Assembly: GCF_964204645.1 (NCBI RefSeq)
Contig: NC_134032.1
Location: 14,626,275-14,690,274 of the forward strand
DNA: 64,000 bases
DNA from: Tubulanus polymorphus
Lineage: Eukaryota; Nemertea; Palaeonemertea; Tubulaniformes; Tubulanidae
Direction: 5' to 3'
This document shows, in pieces, positions 1 to 12,472 of this stretch. Position 1 is the stretch's first letter; each line of letters opens with the position of its first letter. The position numbers and the translations under genes are program-made. The notes beneath the pieces were generated by a model. It saw only the letters and a program-made list of their open reading frames with translations, did not search any database and had not been told where the DNA came from.

Positions 1-182
1 TATATTTCTCCATTCATAAGCTATCATAACTATATCAATATTTTTAGATATATATCTCATGATAGTAAACATTAATAGATATCGTCTACATATATATATC
101 TCAAAACTCATCCTTATCACTACTTTCACCTCAGAAATAATGTGTAACGTTATGCTGAATTATTCAAACATTCTCTAGCCTA

Positions 183-276
183 GGGCCCGGTTCCACAGTT
201 GTGAGTTAAAATCAGTTCATTTTTAATGTTATAACTCGAGGGTCAAATTTAAGTCAGAACTGTGGAACTGGGCCCT
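183..276. mobile_element. Palindromic mini-element, CCACAGTT-tip family
   Basis: Begins GGGCCCGGTTCCACAGTT and ends with the complementary AACTGTGGAACTGGGCCC; the two halves fold on each other. Related copies lie at 1033, 9344, 10157, 10268, 12473, 12614 and 60981. Too short to encode anything; a MITE-like hairpin unit. Confidence 0.7.
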
Positions 277-1032
277 GGATTTTAAAGGCAAAACCCTGAA
301 ACTGTATAGCAACTTGTTGTTTTGTTTAGAAATGTATTTGTTAGTCGTGTTTGTAAAGTAATTAGTCATATGTTCTTTCTGTCTTTGTTTATGGCATGTT
401 GTTGCTCAAATTGTCTACTCACTGTCTGTCACCTTTGTTTTTCATACCTAAGTTTTTGTTACTATGCAGGAATATATATATAGGTGTAACAAGAGTCAGT
501 TGAAACAGAATGAGGGACACAACGCACACTTTTATTTGGCAGTTTGTACTGAGCAGTTGTTGCGGTCGGTCGGAAGCCGACCAAGCATTTGAATAAAAGA
601 TATTTTATCAAGATGGAATTGATGACTTTGGATTTATTTTGACGAGCTAGTTCCCGCGTGCACTGAAAATCCTAGTTGTTACAACTGTTTCAAAATAAAC
701 ACAAGATATCTTATTTATTGTGCCTGGATTTTCCGAGGGTGAGATCAATCTACACCGACACTTTCTAGCCACTGTTGAAGAATTCTAAAATCATCGCACT
801 GCTGAGGCTGACACAGAAGTTGTCATTAAAAAATACCAGTCCAAGCCTTGATTAACTCTGATAATTAACATGATCAGACATTCACTCGGACTAATAGTTG
901 TGTTAAACTGTAGACAGCCATCAGCTCAACTTGGATATAAAATTGTTTTACCCAAATCTGCACTGAACAATTCAGAATGAATATACCAACAATGACCTTT
1001 ATATCTTGATTTCCAAAAATCTAAGCAACCTT

Positions 1033-1166
1033 GGGCCGTTTCCTTAGTCAAGACTTAAGACTAAAAGATCTTAAAGACTAAAATGTCTTAAGCTGTTAGA
1101 TTGGAACTAACTTGGTCTAAGAACTAAGTTCATAAGTCTAAGCCCTAACTATGGAACTGGTCCCTG
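1033..1166. mobile_element. Palindromic mini-element, TTAAGAC-core subfamily
   Basis: The tip GGGCCGTTTCCTTAGT at the left pairs with ACTATGGAACTGGTCCC at the right. The interior holds repeats of TCTTAAG-type sequence and TTGTTAGATTGG-like bases, as in the copies at 12473-12612 and 60981-61117. Confidence 0.65.
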
Positions 1167-1492
1167 GGCTACGAGCGAGTCTCATAGCTGTAGATGCAAA
1201 ATGATGTTTTGAAATTTGTCAGTTATAACCATGGTTTCTCATTTTTACTATGGTGGTTGTTACCCTGATTGAGGGTTACCTGTTGGGGTAACTTTGTAAA
1301 CAGGGAGCGTACTTGAAATATCGAAAATATTTGGATTTTAACTCGATTAAGTGAGAACTGAGCTACTGGATCCTGGTTTTTTGTCTTTGTCGGATGTGTT
1401 GCATAAAAATTCTGAAAATTCAGGGCAATCCCCTGTCTCGTTCCCAATCAGGGAGGACTCGTTAGGGACTAGCCGAATATGTAAGATATATA

Positions 1493-1741
1493 TTGATACC
1501 TATTGAAAAAAGGAAAAAAGCTATACTAATAGACATTCTCTCTTCAGTAGAGGCTGCTGATGCAACGTATGCTCGTAGACAGTTTCTGTGTGCTAGTAAA
1601 AGAGGTTCTAACCTTCAAAAATATTTACCAGGAAAAATGACTGATACATACCCGGTACGCAATTCAACGTTCGACATATTTTCATCGGAACTGCGAATAT
1701 TACGAGGGAGTTTCACCTCGTCGGGGAATGAAACGGCGTAA
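1493..1741 (+). CDS. Open frame of 82 aa, unrecognised
   Basis: Starts MIPIEKRKKAILIDILSS; mixed composition, no motif I know. A second short frame, MSSSFDAKIFLRTRSKLN, follows at 1860 on the same strand in another frame before running into the tandem array at 1990. Together they might be remnants of a longer gene or transposon. There is no supporting splice pattern and it could be chance. Confidence 0.15.
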   Translation: MIPIEKRKKAILIDILSSVEAADATYARRQFLCASKRGSNLQKYLPGKMTDTYPVRNSTFDIFSSELRILRGSFTSSGNETA

Positions 1742-1984
1742 AGTTAGAATCAGCGGCTCGAACTCAGACACCTCAACCGTGTTTTGTTATTTATGGAAAG
1801 TATTGCTTTTCTTCTCTTGAAAAACCACCACATTAAACAAAGCTTCAACGGAGAGTTTTATGTCGAGTAGTTTCGATGCCAAGATATTTCTTCGCACAAG
1901 GTCGAAACTGAATCGCGCAGAGAATGATGTGGAAAAAATAACCTTTCTTAAAGCCGACAATATCAAGGGTGGAATTAGAGGAAA

Positions 1985-2290
1985 GTGCATCCTCGAATAT
2001 GGATTCAGAACTGTGGAACTGGATCCTGAACTGTGGAACTGAATCCAGAACTTTCGAACTAGATCCAGAACTGTAAAACTGGGTTCAGATTTGTTGAACT
2101 GGGTTCAGAAATGTGGAACTGGCCCCAGATATTTGGAACTGGGTTCAGATTTGTTGGACTGGTTTCAAAACAATGGAACTGGCCCCAGATATTTGGAACT
2201 GAATCCAGAATTGTGGAACTGGATCCTGAACTGTGGAACTGAGTCCAGGACTGTGGAACTGTGGAAACGGATCCTGAACTGTGGAACTAA
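1985..2290. repeat. GAACTGTGGAACTGGATCCA-type array
   Basis: Imperfect units of about 20 bases (CCAGAACTGTGGAACTGGAT and CCAGATATTTGGAACTGGGT), the same word as the tip of the palindromic elements and the array at 49490. Confidence 0.82.
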
Positions 2291-2339
2291 GTCCGATAGA
2301 TATCAGCAGCCATTCATTTACACCGTATAAAATAACAGA

Positions 2340-3955
2340 GTAATTACATTTATTCGGAACAAATGTATTCAATAATAGTGTAATCAGCATCGACAACTAT
2401 GACCGGGCGTCAATAATTGCTTCCAAAATACTCAGCTTAATCTGAGGTCAATTCAATTCCTGTTCCTACCATTAACATCAGGATGTGAACTGGTCAAATC
2501 TAGTTACAAGAGTCTCTTATCAAACCTCACACCTTGCTATTATCAAAAATAGGATTGAGAGTTTAGATTATCTGAACAACTATATGAACTTTGGACTATG
2601 GTTTCAAATATATATATGGATTATTAAATATTGCAGCGATTAATAAATAAACTGGCTGGACAAAACAATCACAGAAAAGACTCATTAGAGACTCATCAAA
2701 AGAGTCATTAGATTATATTGTAATATCTTAGATAAAATGCTCAATTTGATTATATTCAATACGTAATTATCACTCTGATCAACCATTTTTATTTTCCTTT
2801 GTAAAATCGCTCACTGTCATTCATTCAACTTATATTCACTACAATACAATATCATTAAAAGGTTTTTTTAATGTCACACCTTCAGGGACAGATCCAGGGC
2901 CCTATCTCGAGGGGGTTCTGAATTTTATAAGGGCGCTCACTAGGGCCCGCTCACTATTATGGGGGAGGGCCCTTTCTATGTCAAATCACGGCAAAAAAGA
3001 CCACTTAACATCAAACTTTACACTTTCAGGGGCACTCATCATGCAAAACGAGGACACATTCAAGTCAAATCCATGGATTTAGGGGCATCTCCAAGGGACA
3101 CAGACAAAGCTCGGCGGTATTCCAGAACCCTCGGAGCCCCCTGGATCCGCCTCTGACCTTATTACTTAGTCGGTCTCATTTTTCCGCAATGTCAGGGTTC
3201 TGTGTATGCTGGTATTTTAAAGGGGCTGCATTCATGGTTTTAAAACTTTGTGTATGACATCCTCGCTGCTGAAGTAACTAAATTAGGCATTCGATCCCCC
3301 CCAAAAATATTGAATATTTGAGCTTAACTATATGGTTTACCATGGTTAAATCCTCCATTTTTCACATTAGCTCAATATATTTCAAATCAGCATTGATGAT
3401 AGAATATTGACATGTCAGGTGGGGGCAGCAGTTGACTGTTTCTCAGAGGGATGGATGAATGAAAGTGATGAAGAACTACTAATATGCACCGGCGATGACG
3501 GTCCATGTGACCCGACCCGACATCTCTGTACTATAGGCTAAGCATACACTATCGAATCTATCATTTTGTCTACTAAGTGTAGTAGTAAATCCAGACTCGC
3601 CGTATCTCTCTCCTCCTACCAACTCAACTGACTGATAGTGATGATAATAATAATTTCTAAACGACTCAACTTACTGTATCTATATATGTTTCAAATTTCT
3701 TCAGGTTTTCAAATTCTCACTCGCACTTTATCTCTCCCTATTCTGAAGACGTCCCATATTCCTTTCATGTTTGTGCGTTGAACTAAAAGTACACTGATAT
3801 GATGCGGTTATACACTACGCTATACTCGCTCGCCCCGCTACGCGTACAAACCCACGTGGTTTTGTTTACAATTCCATTCGCAACACGAGATGTAGATGGC
3901 GGCCTCATATGCGACTAGTGCGTCCTCTGGTTGCAGGTGCAGGCACAAATTTTTT
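2340..3955. other. No gene recognised
   Basis: AT-rich, with short C/T and A runs. A 65-codon frame at 2959 has no recognisable motif. Nothing else supported. Confidence 0.5.
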
Positions 3956-3961
3956 GTCAGC

Positions 3962-4215
3962 GTCAGTAATCACTAGGTCCGAAACCCTGTACATCCTCTA
4001 TTCAGCATCATGACCACTCTGAATCAGTGTCAGTAATTACTGGGTTCGAACCCGGGACACCCTATACATCCTCTATTCAGCATCATGACCACTCTGAATC
4101 AGTGTCAGTAATTACTGGGTTCGAACCCGGGACACCCTGTACATCCTCTATTCAGCATCAGGACCACTCTGAATCAGTGTCAGTAATTAATGGGTTCGAA
4201 CCCGGGACACCCTGT
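3962..4215. repeat. 75-bp array carrying a perfect B-box-like word
   Basis: Units start at 3962, 4029, 4104 and 4179. Each contains GGGTTCGAACCCGGGA (changed in the first), the core of a pol III B box, and CATCCTCTATTCAGCATCA. Probably an amplified piece of a tRNA-like SINE. Confidence 0.8.
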
Positions 4216-5003
4216 ACATTCTCGAGGAATCTATTTGTGCAAATACAGATTTGTTTTATCTACCTTCGATGGGAAGTAAATCTGCGTGAAATGATTTTGG
4301 CAATATGTATCAAAACTAATACAGCTGTATGAAGACACAATAGGTTCACTTAGATACAGATAAATAATTAATGTGCTTAGATACACATGTATCAACTACA
4401 TTTTAAATGTCAATGGACTTGAATAAAAAATTTAATCCATTATTGTAGATGTTGGTGTTATTGTTTTGATTCGTTTTGTTTTGTTTACATCCGGGCTACT
4501 GTCATTCAAGCTGGGACCAAAAATCGCAACCTCGTTGAGCTATCCAACCAATCTCATGACAGATTTCAAAATTAATCATATTTATTTTCATACAACAATT
4601 ATACAAAATGCCAGAAGTGCTCGAGGAATTCCCTCAAACACGTGAACTCACTAGAAACTACAATGGACGTTAAACTGTGAACTTAAGTTTTAACGCTTAC
4701 TGTCCAACCATAGACTCTAAAACGAAATAAGTCTATGGCCCAACCATGGACTCTTAAATGGCCCCCGCACTAAAACCAGAGATAAACCTGGCCAAAACTC
4801 TGGAAAGCGTAATTGGGTTGGATTTACATTATTTAAGCTAGAACGTAAATTTCACAAACTTTGTTCCGTCTTTACAGAGATATTTTCACACTAGCTTATT
4901 TTCTCAAATGTAACTTATTTTATACAAAGTATATTTTCGTTTGACAACATCTCATATATACATAGAATTATATACATATAGGTGATTATCTTATTAGTTG
5001 ATT

Positions 5004-5476
5004 GGTTAATGAGTTCGATCCTAGTTGGCTGTGCGCCGTTCAAGATGGTCGATTTTTGACGAGTAGTTGTTCTCAAACTGGGTTTTTTCGCATAGTTGAA
5101 ATCTAGCTGCAATGATTAAAAGAAGATATCCTTTAATGACCAAATATTTCAATAAGAATTAATCGTAATAATTTCATGTATATCAAGTTACCTTTTATGA
5201 TTGCTGGGTTCGTTATCGGTGTGGATCATCTAAAGTTTGTGCGTTAATGAGTTCGATTCTGTTGGCCTCATCTGTGCGCTGTTCAAGTTCGACGATTTTG
5301 GGCGAGTAGCTGTTCTCAAGCTGGGTTTTTTCTCATAGTTGAAATTTAGCTGCAATGATCAAAAATAGATATCCTGTAATGACAAAATATTTCATTCAGA
5401 ATTTATTGCAATAATTCCAAATATATTAAGGTTACCTTTTGTGATTGCCGGGTTCATTATCGGTGAGGTCTCCTAA
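5004..5476. repeat. Tandem pair, about 239-bp unit
   Basis: GTTAATGAGTTCGATC begins each unit at 5004 and 5243; both go on to GAGTAG-GTTCTCAA, TTTAGCTGCAATGAT, and end near GGGTTCNTTATCGGTG. About 85% alike by eye. Confidence 0.75.
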
Positions 5477-5479
5477 GTT

Positions 5480-6895
5480 GGTTGTCTAATTTTACATTTC
5501 TTTGCTCTTTTTTCATGTAAATAGTCCGAAAGTTTACAAGGTCGTAATTTTGTCTAATTTTAAATTTTTTTTGTAGTTTTAAGTTTTTTCAAAATCGGAA
5601 ATCGAAGTACAGATATAGTTGTGTGATCGGCGGTCGATTTTACATAAATTTCTTTTTCTTTAAATCCGAGCGCATAATTGGGAAATTTGGTTCCGTTTCA
5701 TTAATCTTCCAACCAGTCTGAAACCTGACTGATTGGGGTCAATCAAGATGACCACTTATTTTAATACATCGAGATTTGGAATATTCATATTACAAGGTTA
5801 AAGATCATTTTGTACATTTTATGTTTAGTTGATTAGTAGTATTGCTGAAAAAAGAGCAGAATCTTGTGAGCAGAAAATCCTTTCGAATATCACTGATCAT
5901 AATTAACCTAATTAGCCTAATGCAATGGGTAAAGCAGCACATAATACACGCTGTAAAGTCCCTGAATGTTTATAAATGCATCAATATAATATTTGTAAAA
6001 AAAACCTATCAACCGACGATAAAGTTTAATTGATATACATCTTTACAATTAAAGGCAGCCTAAATGTATATGGGGCCCTAAAATATCTACACCAGAAGAG
6101 TTTCTCATCAAACATTATAAGATATTGAATGATTGCTAATATCTAAGCGATTGGTTAATTAGTAAATTGTCCTATCTATATCTTGATTGTCACTTAAACA
6201 AGTCATATGAGGCCTGAAATATCTACAGTATACATTTGAAAAATGTCACACAAGATATTGAAATTACCTTAATTGTACACTTACAATATACTTTAATTAA
6301 TAACTGACCAATCTACATTTTAATTATCAGACCAAAGAATATTTAAGGGACCTCACTCAATCATTTCGTCTAATATTTTAAATATTCAAGCAATCATTGC
6401 CTTGCTTCATTTCAATTTACTACCGGCCACAGAGCTTCAATAAAGTAGTGCGGAGATGGTGAGCTAGACCAGTGTCTCTATCCTCTCCAGTGCCTATGCA
6501 TTCTACCCCAGATATGAAGAATCAACTTAGCTTTATGTATGTATGCATTCCTGTTGCCATGCAGGATGAGGTCAAGACTGCCAGGTTCGGTTGCGGCAGG
6601 TCTTTGGTGGTCCTTCAAGGTGGAGTCTTTTGTGGGCACTTCTGGTGGGCAGATTTTAGATGGGCCTTTCTGGATTAACCTGAAATGAGTAAAAGAACCA
6701 TATTCTGTAGTTACACAATCCTTTTCGTATCACTCATCGTAATTTACATGTGTATCAACTTAACTTTCAATATTGCTGAATTCAGTGTTCTTTTTTTAGG
6801 CATCCTCTTCGTTGTAGTCACCTTCAGCATCTTCTTCTTCATCTTGGGAGTCCTGAAATTAAAAAAAAGAGAAGAGCGATGAAAACCTGGTACGG
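5480..6895. other. No gene recognised; short membrane-like frame
   Basis: Mostly AT-rich. The frame at 6685-6882 (+) would be a 65-aa protein with two hydrophobic stretches and a KLKKREER end. Hydrophobic frames are common in T-rich DNA, so I do not call it a gene. Confidence 0.4.
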
Positions 6896-6898
6896 AAC

Positions 6899-7075
6899 AA
6901 AACTAATGTTCGAAAGCTTTACAGCTCTCCGTCGCCGGTCACATGCCCAGAACACCAGACAAAGAGCCAGCCAGGAATATACTGCCCTCTACACGCCCTC
7001 ACACAGAACGCGAAAACCAGGATGACGACGCCTCACATTCCCCATCTAACTGCAGGATGTACTGGGCGACGTCAG
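6899..7075 (+). mobile_element. Degenerate LINE 3'-end fragment (RT C-terminus), plus orientation
   Basis: The broken translation keeps pieces like ALYTPSHRTRKPG, similar to the stretch after the R-x-FAGH-x-x-R block at the end of non-LTR reverse transcriptases. It is interrupted by stops and a frameshift. It is about 75% identical by eye to the opposite-strand copy at 7497-7685. Assignment to a particular LINE clade is not possible. Confidence 0.45.
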
Positions 7076-7184
7076 TAACTGACACACCTGTAAAATTGCA
7101 CGAAACACAAATAGTGCAGTACAACCAGCTTGACCGGGTTGAGATTCAGGATCTCAACTAGCACCCAAAAGCGTGACAAGAGAC

Positions 7185-7405
7185 TTCATCCACTGACCGA
7201 GGTTATCACAAGGACACAATGAAACTAGCACTCACAAGCCGACGAGAGACTTCATCCACTGACCGAGGTTATCACAAGGACACAATGAAAACTAGCACTC
7301 AAACTAGAAATCAAAGAGCGTGACAGTAGAATCATCCCTCAGCCAACTCAGAATACCAGAAACAAAGAGCGTGACAGTAGAATCATCCCTCATCCGGGCG
7401 GTCAC
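7185..7405. repeat. Short tandem pairs (GAGACTTCATCCACTGACCG and GAGCGTGACAGTAGAATCAT)
   Basis: Two adjacent doublets, each of about 50-62 bases, between the inverted LINE fragments. Confidence 0.7.
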
Positions 7406-7496
7406 AAGGACACAATGAATGCTAGTAGCGTGACAATCCAGTATAACCGCTCCATTTGTATCCCGCGCAATCCCACAGATATGCCCGTCATTGACA

Positions 7497-7685
7497 TCAC
7501 TCAGCACACTTTGTAGATAGGTGGGGGCAGTGAGGCCTCGTCATCCTAGTTTTCGTGTTCCGTATGAGGGCGTGTAGAGGGCAGAATTTCCTGACCGACT
7601 CTTTGTCTGACATCCTCGACACATGACCGGCGAAGGAGAGCTGACGCTTTCGGACATTAGTTTTGTTCCAGCAAACGATGAAATT
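7497..7685 (-). mobile_element. Degenerate LINE 3'-end fragment (RT C-terminus), minus orientation
   Basis: One frame gives KRQLSFAGHVSRM, a hallmark of the tail of LINE reverse transcriptases (R-x-L-x-FxGH-x-x-R). The adjacent frame continues with ALYTPSYGTRKLG, so at least one frameshift is present. With the copy at 6899-7075 it forms an inverted pair about 420 bases apart. Confidence 0.5.
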
Positions 7686-8105
7686 CGACAGAGAAATCGG
7701 CCCTGAAAAAGAAAACGGGTTAGACGCTGCAAAAAAGAACGGATTAATAAACACGGAACAGTACAGGACAGCACAGAGACGAACAGTAACACATAAAACA
7801 TAAAGACACGTCGTTCCTCAGGAAGCAGGAACAGGAGCAGGAGCGGGAGCGCAGCGAAGATCGCCAGGAGAATCCACGGTAGCATGTTCACAGTGTGAGT
7901 AAGCTGAGGTGAATGGCCTATGCCTGTGTGTACACCGTGGTCAGCCGGTGACATATTCAATAGCGCGTATAAATGATATCAACAACTCAGTGAAAAACCG
8001 CTATTGTGTCTCCTTATTGTTGAATGGATTTATGGAAATATCTCGGAACATTTGAATTGTCGAAGTTACCGCACGATAAAACACTGACGCGACGCCACCT
8101 ATAGA

Positions 8106-8893
8106 CACAGGGGTTTGGCGATGGGCTTGGATTTTATTTCTGGGTTGTTGATAATCTCGCGAGAATGGCGCTAAATATGAACTGCGAATAAATTCAAAAT
8201 ATCACGGAAATACCTTGTGTTTATATTGTTTATTTATCCGCTATAAAGTTCTGATAAACAATTGGTCGTTAAGAATCATTATCAGACGGTCGTCACGCTT
8301 TACTATATAAAATCACAAGGGATGAAACGCCAGGCCTCCGCTGTACTTAAATTTTCAGCCAGAAAGTTGGGACAGTCACGTGACATTCTGATGACGTCAT
8401 CGCATTTAAAACTTCAACACGAAAAGTTAACATATTTACAGACCGATATCAATTGTCAGATTATGATTCATATGAAATAAATAACTTATAAGTAATAAAT
8501 TATGACGAAATATATAATTCATAGTAAAAAAATGCATTTGAATGTAAGTTATTCTCAAATATTTTTCGTATCATAGTTTCCATCTTATATGCTTCAGGTT
8601 CGCGTTCAGTCAAATAAGAAGCGTTAAGTCACGTGACTGTCCCAACTTTCTGGCTGGCACAACTCTGAAGGCGTTTCATCCCTTGTTCTTTTATATAGTA
8701 GCGTGACGACCGTCTGATAATGATTCTTAACGACCAATTGTTTATCGAAACTTTATAGCGGATAAATAAACAATATAAACACAAGGTATTTCCGTGATAT
8801 TTTGAATTTATTCGCAGTTCATATTTAGCGCCATTCTCGCGAGATTATCAACAACCCGGAAATAAAATCCAAGCCCATCGCCAAACCCCTGTG
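8106..8893. mobile_element. 788-bp foldback element, copy A, with 8-bp target duplication
   Basis: The ends are CACAGGGGTTTGGCG and its exact reverse complement. Long arms (8106-8384 and 8628-8893) pair over nearly their whole length around a loop of about 243 bases, and both arms stop at the palindrome GTCACGTGAC. The flanks carry the perfect repeat CCTATAGA at 8098-8105 and 8894-8901. An 8-bp duplication and a CA-G-rich tip fit hAT-type non-autonomous elements. No transposase is encoded; the 72-aa open frame inside is incidental. Confidence 0.92.
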
Positions 8894-9343
8894 CCTATAG
8901 ACGGCATATAGAATACTTTAGGCCACGCAAAGAAATATTGTTTCTCATCAGCCCTTTTTCGGAAAAGTGACGAGGGTGGAAGGTTTTCATTTTTACCTCT
9001 CTTAAAAGAAAAAGATATATATAAATAAAAATCCTCATTCAAAATTTTTCATTATTTTTATGAATAGGGAAATCCGGAAATTTAGGGGATCTTTAATCAG
9101 GATGGAAAGAACTTCGTTCCTTTGAACTTGAACTTATTGCACCGTATATAAAATTTATAGCCTACACAGGTTTAAGACATGAAATAATAAATTGACAGAG
9201 AACAAAACAAACCGAAAGTTACAAAGTCACCGAAATACTCACCTGCCACAGATCAATTGGGTCATGACCGTGAAGAAAAACATTTTTAAAAAGTGTGATA
9301 AGGTTGTTTATCAGGATGCGTGTGGGAGTGTTTTACTAAAACA

Positions 9344-9460
9344 GGATCCAATCCCACAGTTGCGAGTTAGTTAATTCTGAGTTAAAGTTACCGTAGTTCA
9401 TTTTCGATGAGTTAAATCAAAGAGTTAAATCTTAACTCGGAACTGTGGAACTGGACCCAG
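9344..9460. mobile_element. Palindromic mini-element, CCACAGTT-tip family
   Basis: The left tip GGATCCAATCCCACAGTT is complementary to the right tip AACTGTGGAACTGGACCC. The interior has GAGTTAA and its complement, as in the copies at 183 and 12614. Confidence 0.65.
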
Positions 9461-10156
9461 GTGTCTACATGCGGGATGCCCATTTTTATCTTTAATTCTA
9501 ACTGACGAACTGTTTTTTGACGCGCGCGGAAAATGAAACCGATGAGAAACAAGCAATTTTTTGCGTGGCCTTATGGAAAACTATTAGGATTATAGGGCAA
9601 AAAATTGAAAACCCTCTACACTGCTCCAATGCTGCGATCATGCCCATGAAAATAAACTGATGGTTTTCTGACCCACTTGGCTTGGCAGCGTATGTACAAC
9701 ATGAGTCAGTAACCTGACTGTGGTTTAGTTTCACGATCGCATATTTTCACAAACCACATATATATGTTGGTTTAAGCCCATCCGATTATAAAATGCTTAC
9801 CACTAATGATTAGGTAACTAACTAGTCTCATCGGGTCGGAATCGCCAATATCGGATGGCTCGAGATCACAATTCCATGAACGATACGAAATTATTTCTTA
9901 TCCGATCCTTAACTCAGGTGAATTTGCCAGTCCCAGTTTATACTAGGCATCGAACTATGGGAAATTGTCGGCAGCAGTCTGTTCGTTCCGAAAATCCTAC
10001 AATACTCATTACAAAAATAACAAACAGGTGAAATTAATAATATCTATATTTCAATATTAATAATACATGTTTATCTACATTATGATAATCATTAATTACA
10101 TGTGTTATTTACAACCTTTGCAAAGTTTTTTTTTCCATCTGTTTTAATAAAACTAC

Positions 10157-10270
10157 TGGGCTCAGTTTCACAGAAAGGTTTAGCTCTTAAATCGATTTAA
10201 TTTCTTCAATAATTCAGTTTATCTTAAATCGCTTTAGGTCTTAATCCTTTTTGCGAAACTGGGACATGGG
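10157..10270. mobile_element. Palindromic mini-element, TTAAATCGATTT-core subfamily
   Basis: Left CTGGGCTCAGTTTCACAG pairs with right TGCGAAACTGGGACATGGG; the internal arms are TCTTAAATCGATTTAA and its near-complement. It abuts the next palindromic unit at 10268. Confidence 0.6.
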
Positions 10271-10378
10271 CCGGTTTTATAGATTGGTATCACCTTTAAC
10301 CCAGGGGCTAACTCAATTCATTATCAATTAAGTTAGCCCCCGGGTTAAAGGTAATACCAGTCTATAAAACTGGGCCCT
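10268..10378. mobile_element. Palindromic mini-element, near-perfect 111-bp hairpin
   Basis: GGGCCGGTTTTATAGATTGG at the left is mirrored by CCAGTCTATAAAACTGGGCC at the right, and the interior arms (ACCTTTAACCCAGGGGCTAA and its complement) are almost perfect. A half copy without the left arm is seen around 47015-47065. Confidence 0.75.
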
Positions 10379-10880
10379 GAGTATCGATTCATCAATTCAT
10401 TTTACATTCGTATCATCAAAACAACAATCATTCAAATTTTCATTCACATTAAAATAAAAAGAATGAAAAAATTTCAAAATAAATTCGTCGATTGTAATAA
10501 AATGCGGTCAACCCTCGGTTTTCGGCACAAATTTAGATTCCCTGATTACAAAAATAATTCATTTCATTGTCTCAATAATGATCTTCAAAACCCAGTTCAG
10601 CACAGGCCAGGGGCTGCAGTTGCTCGAAATTTGGTTAGAATTACCAGCGGATAGTTGACATAGTGACAATGGAAAACCGGCATACCAGCTATCCCGTTAG
10701 ATGGCGCCACTGAGATATCAGGCGTACTCGATCAAAATTAGTTCATTTTCAAGTAACTTAGATCTCACCAATTTTTGGTCTTCCAATCCAAAAATTGGGC
10801 AAATCACGCATCGAAATAAACTTTGATAAGTGATGATTTTCATATATCATGCATAGAATTTGAGAAATTATTGTTAGATT

Positions 10881-11150
10881 TTAATTATTGAGTTTGAGAA
10901 GAAATCCAGCGTCAACGTCGTATTGTACACTAGCAACACCTGGTGGATTATGGTGGAATTCCGCTTGCCACAGTAATGTTGCCGGTACCCCATTAAAACG
11001 AACAGACTTAACGTTATGTAATAAAAACCTACGATATTGAAGATCGGTAACTAAAAATGAATTGAACTGACGCTTCTTCAGAGATTCATTCGAAATGTCT
11101 GATGATGGGTAGAAGTATTCTTCTAGATCCAAAAAGTCAACGTAACTCAT
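10881..11150 (-). CDS. Open frame of 89 aa, unrecognised, possible exon
   Basis: A minus-strand frame from ATG to TAA, starting MSYVDFLDLEEYF and ending FLLKLNN, with mixed, protein-like composition rather than low complexity. I recognise no domain. Bases around 10920-10980 read like the 77-bp satellite found in EXT1 introns (CTGTGGCAAG near CCACCAGGTG), so part of the frame may be repeat-derived. It lies 2.4 kb past the EXT1 stop on the same strand. It could be the last exon of a downstream gene or chance. Confidence 0.25.
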   Translation of the reverse strand: MSYVDFLDLEEYFYPSSDISNESLKKRQFNSFLVTDLQYRRFLLHNVKSVRFNGVPATLLWQAEFHHNPPGVASVQYDVDAGFLLKLNN

Positions 11151-12470
11151 TCGTTAGTTGTTACATCTTCAATAATCTGCGTGTATCTTTACATTACATC
11201 AGACTGCGACCTGTCTAAAATTATTATGACTATATCTTTGTATATATCCTACTACTCTGAAATACCACTAATCTCATGTATAAAACTTGCGTGCGTAACA
11301 AACATTTCCAGTAAATATTCCGTAAGATTTTCATATTTGACCTACATACCGTCATAGAAGACTGACCTACTGACCTACTTATTCCAGAAACTGATTAATT
11401 TTGCATTAGATGCCATAATTTACGATCTACCATATAAATGCATGAGTTTATACATAATCATTGAACAGTTAAAAACCTCATTATAAAACAATCACTGCTA
11501 TAAACTGATTCGTCCAGTTCAGACACGGGGGGGGGGGGGCTATCCTCACACGCCAGGGCTTGGTTTTCTTACCCGCTGAAGGCAAGAGGCAAACAAGCCC
11601 TGGCAAGTGAGGATGCTGCAACAGGAGTGAATGAAATCTGGATTACTTAAGCTTTATAAGCTGCTTACCTAATAACCTTAGTCTGAAAAAAGGGCTCATG
11701 GAGCATGAAATACTACAGTGTCTGATCTTCCACTTGCCCATGGGGCAAGCATATCTGAAATTTCACTAGCCCCCTCCAAAAGCTACTTGCCCTACACTGG
11801 CAGTCGGATTGGTGGCACTATCATCTGTTGTATCGTGTGGGAAAAAACTTTGTGACATAAAATTGCACTAGCTCGGCGGACAAGTGATAAATGATAACCT
11901 ACTTGCCTGATGAGAATATACTTGTCCCGGGCAATCGGACAAGTGCTTAGATCGGACCCTGTACTAGATGATCTTAGGGTGACCCCTAGAATGACATCAA
12001 TCATTTATACATATTTCAACCGCACAAAATTGACAATAAAATACAAAATAGAAAATCGGTGGTGGTGGACATACGGCGCGCGGACGCAGAAAAAATACAA
12101 AATAAAATCATTATGAGATTCATAACTCCTCGTGAACGAAAAATAACGATGAACAATATCAACAAACAGGGTCGAGTTCCACAGGAGTACAACAGCAGAC
12201 GACCGGGATTCACCTTCTGAATCTAAAATATCTAACATTGGTTTGTGTGAATTCATTCCCGCGAACGTTAAACAATTTCCCTCACAATTCAATACACTGA
12301 GATTGTCTACTAATTAACTAATTACAAAACCTCGTCAGCAAAATTAATCAGTAATCAAAATCTAAAACATTATTCATTTATTATTCATGAAAGTTTCTAA
12401 CCTTCATGCCGTATTTTTCTTAAGTCGCCCGATAAAACCGGGCTCTGTTGCAGCTCCTCAAGTTAAACAT
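11150..12470. other. No gene recognised
   Basis: AT-rich sequence with a G run at 11528-11539 and a short inverted pair CCAGGGCTTG/CAAGCCCTGG at 11553-11603. Open frames up to 95 codons look random. Confidence 0.5.
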
Positions 12471-12472
12471 CT

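Noticed and set aside
4027-4332. Possible tRNA genes at GGTTCGAACCC words
   Set aside because: There is a B box but no A box at the right distance and no cloverleaf can be drawn.
7541-7960. 139-codon frame with hydrophobic stretches
   Set aside because: Its C-terminal half is the frameshifted LINE tail and the hydrophobic part is T-rich noise; no homologue recognised.
8262-8480. 72-codon frame inside the foldback element (also at 34065)
   Set aside because: Lies in the arm and loop of a non-coding palindrome; the two copies end differently and no motif is present.
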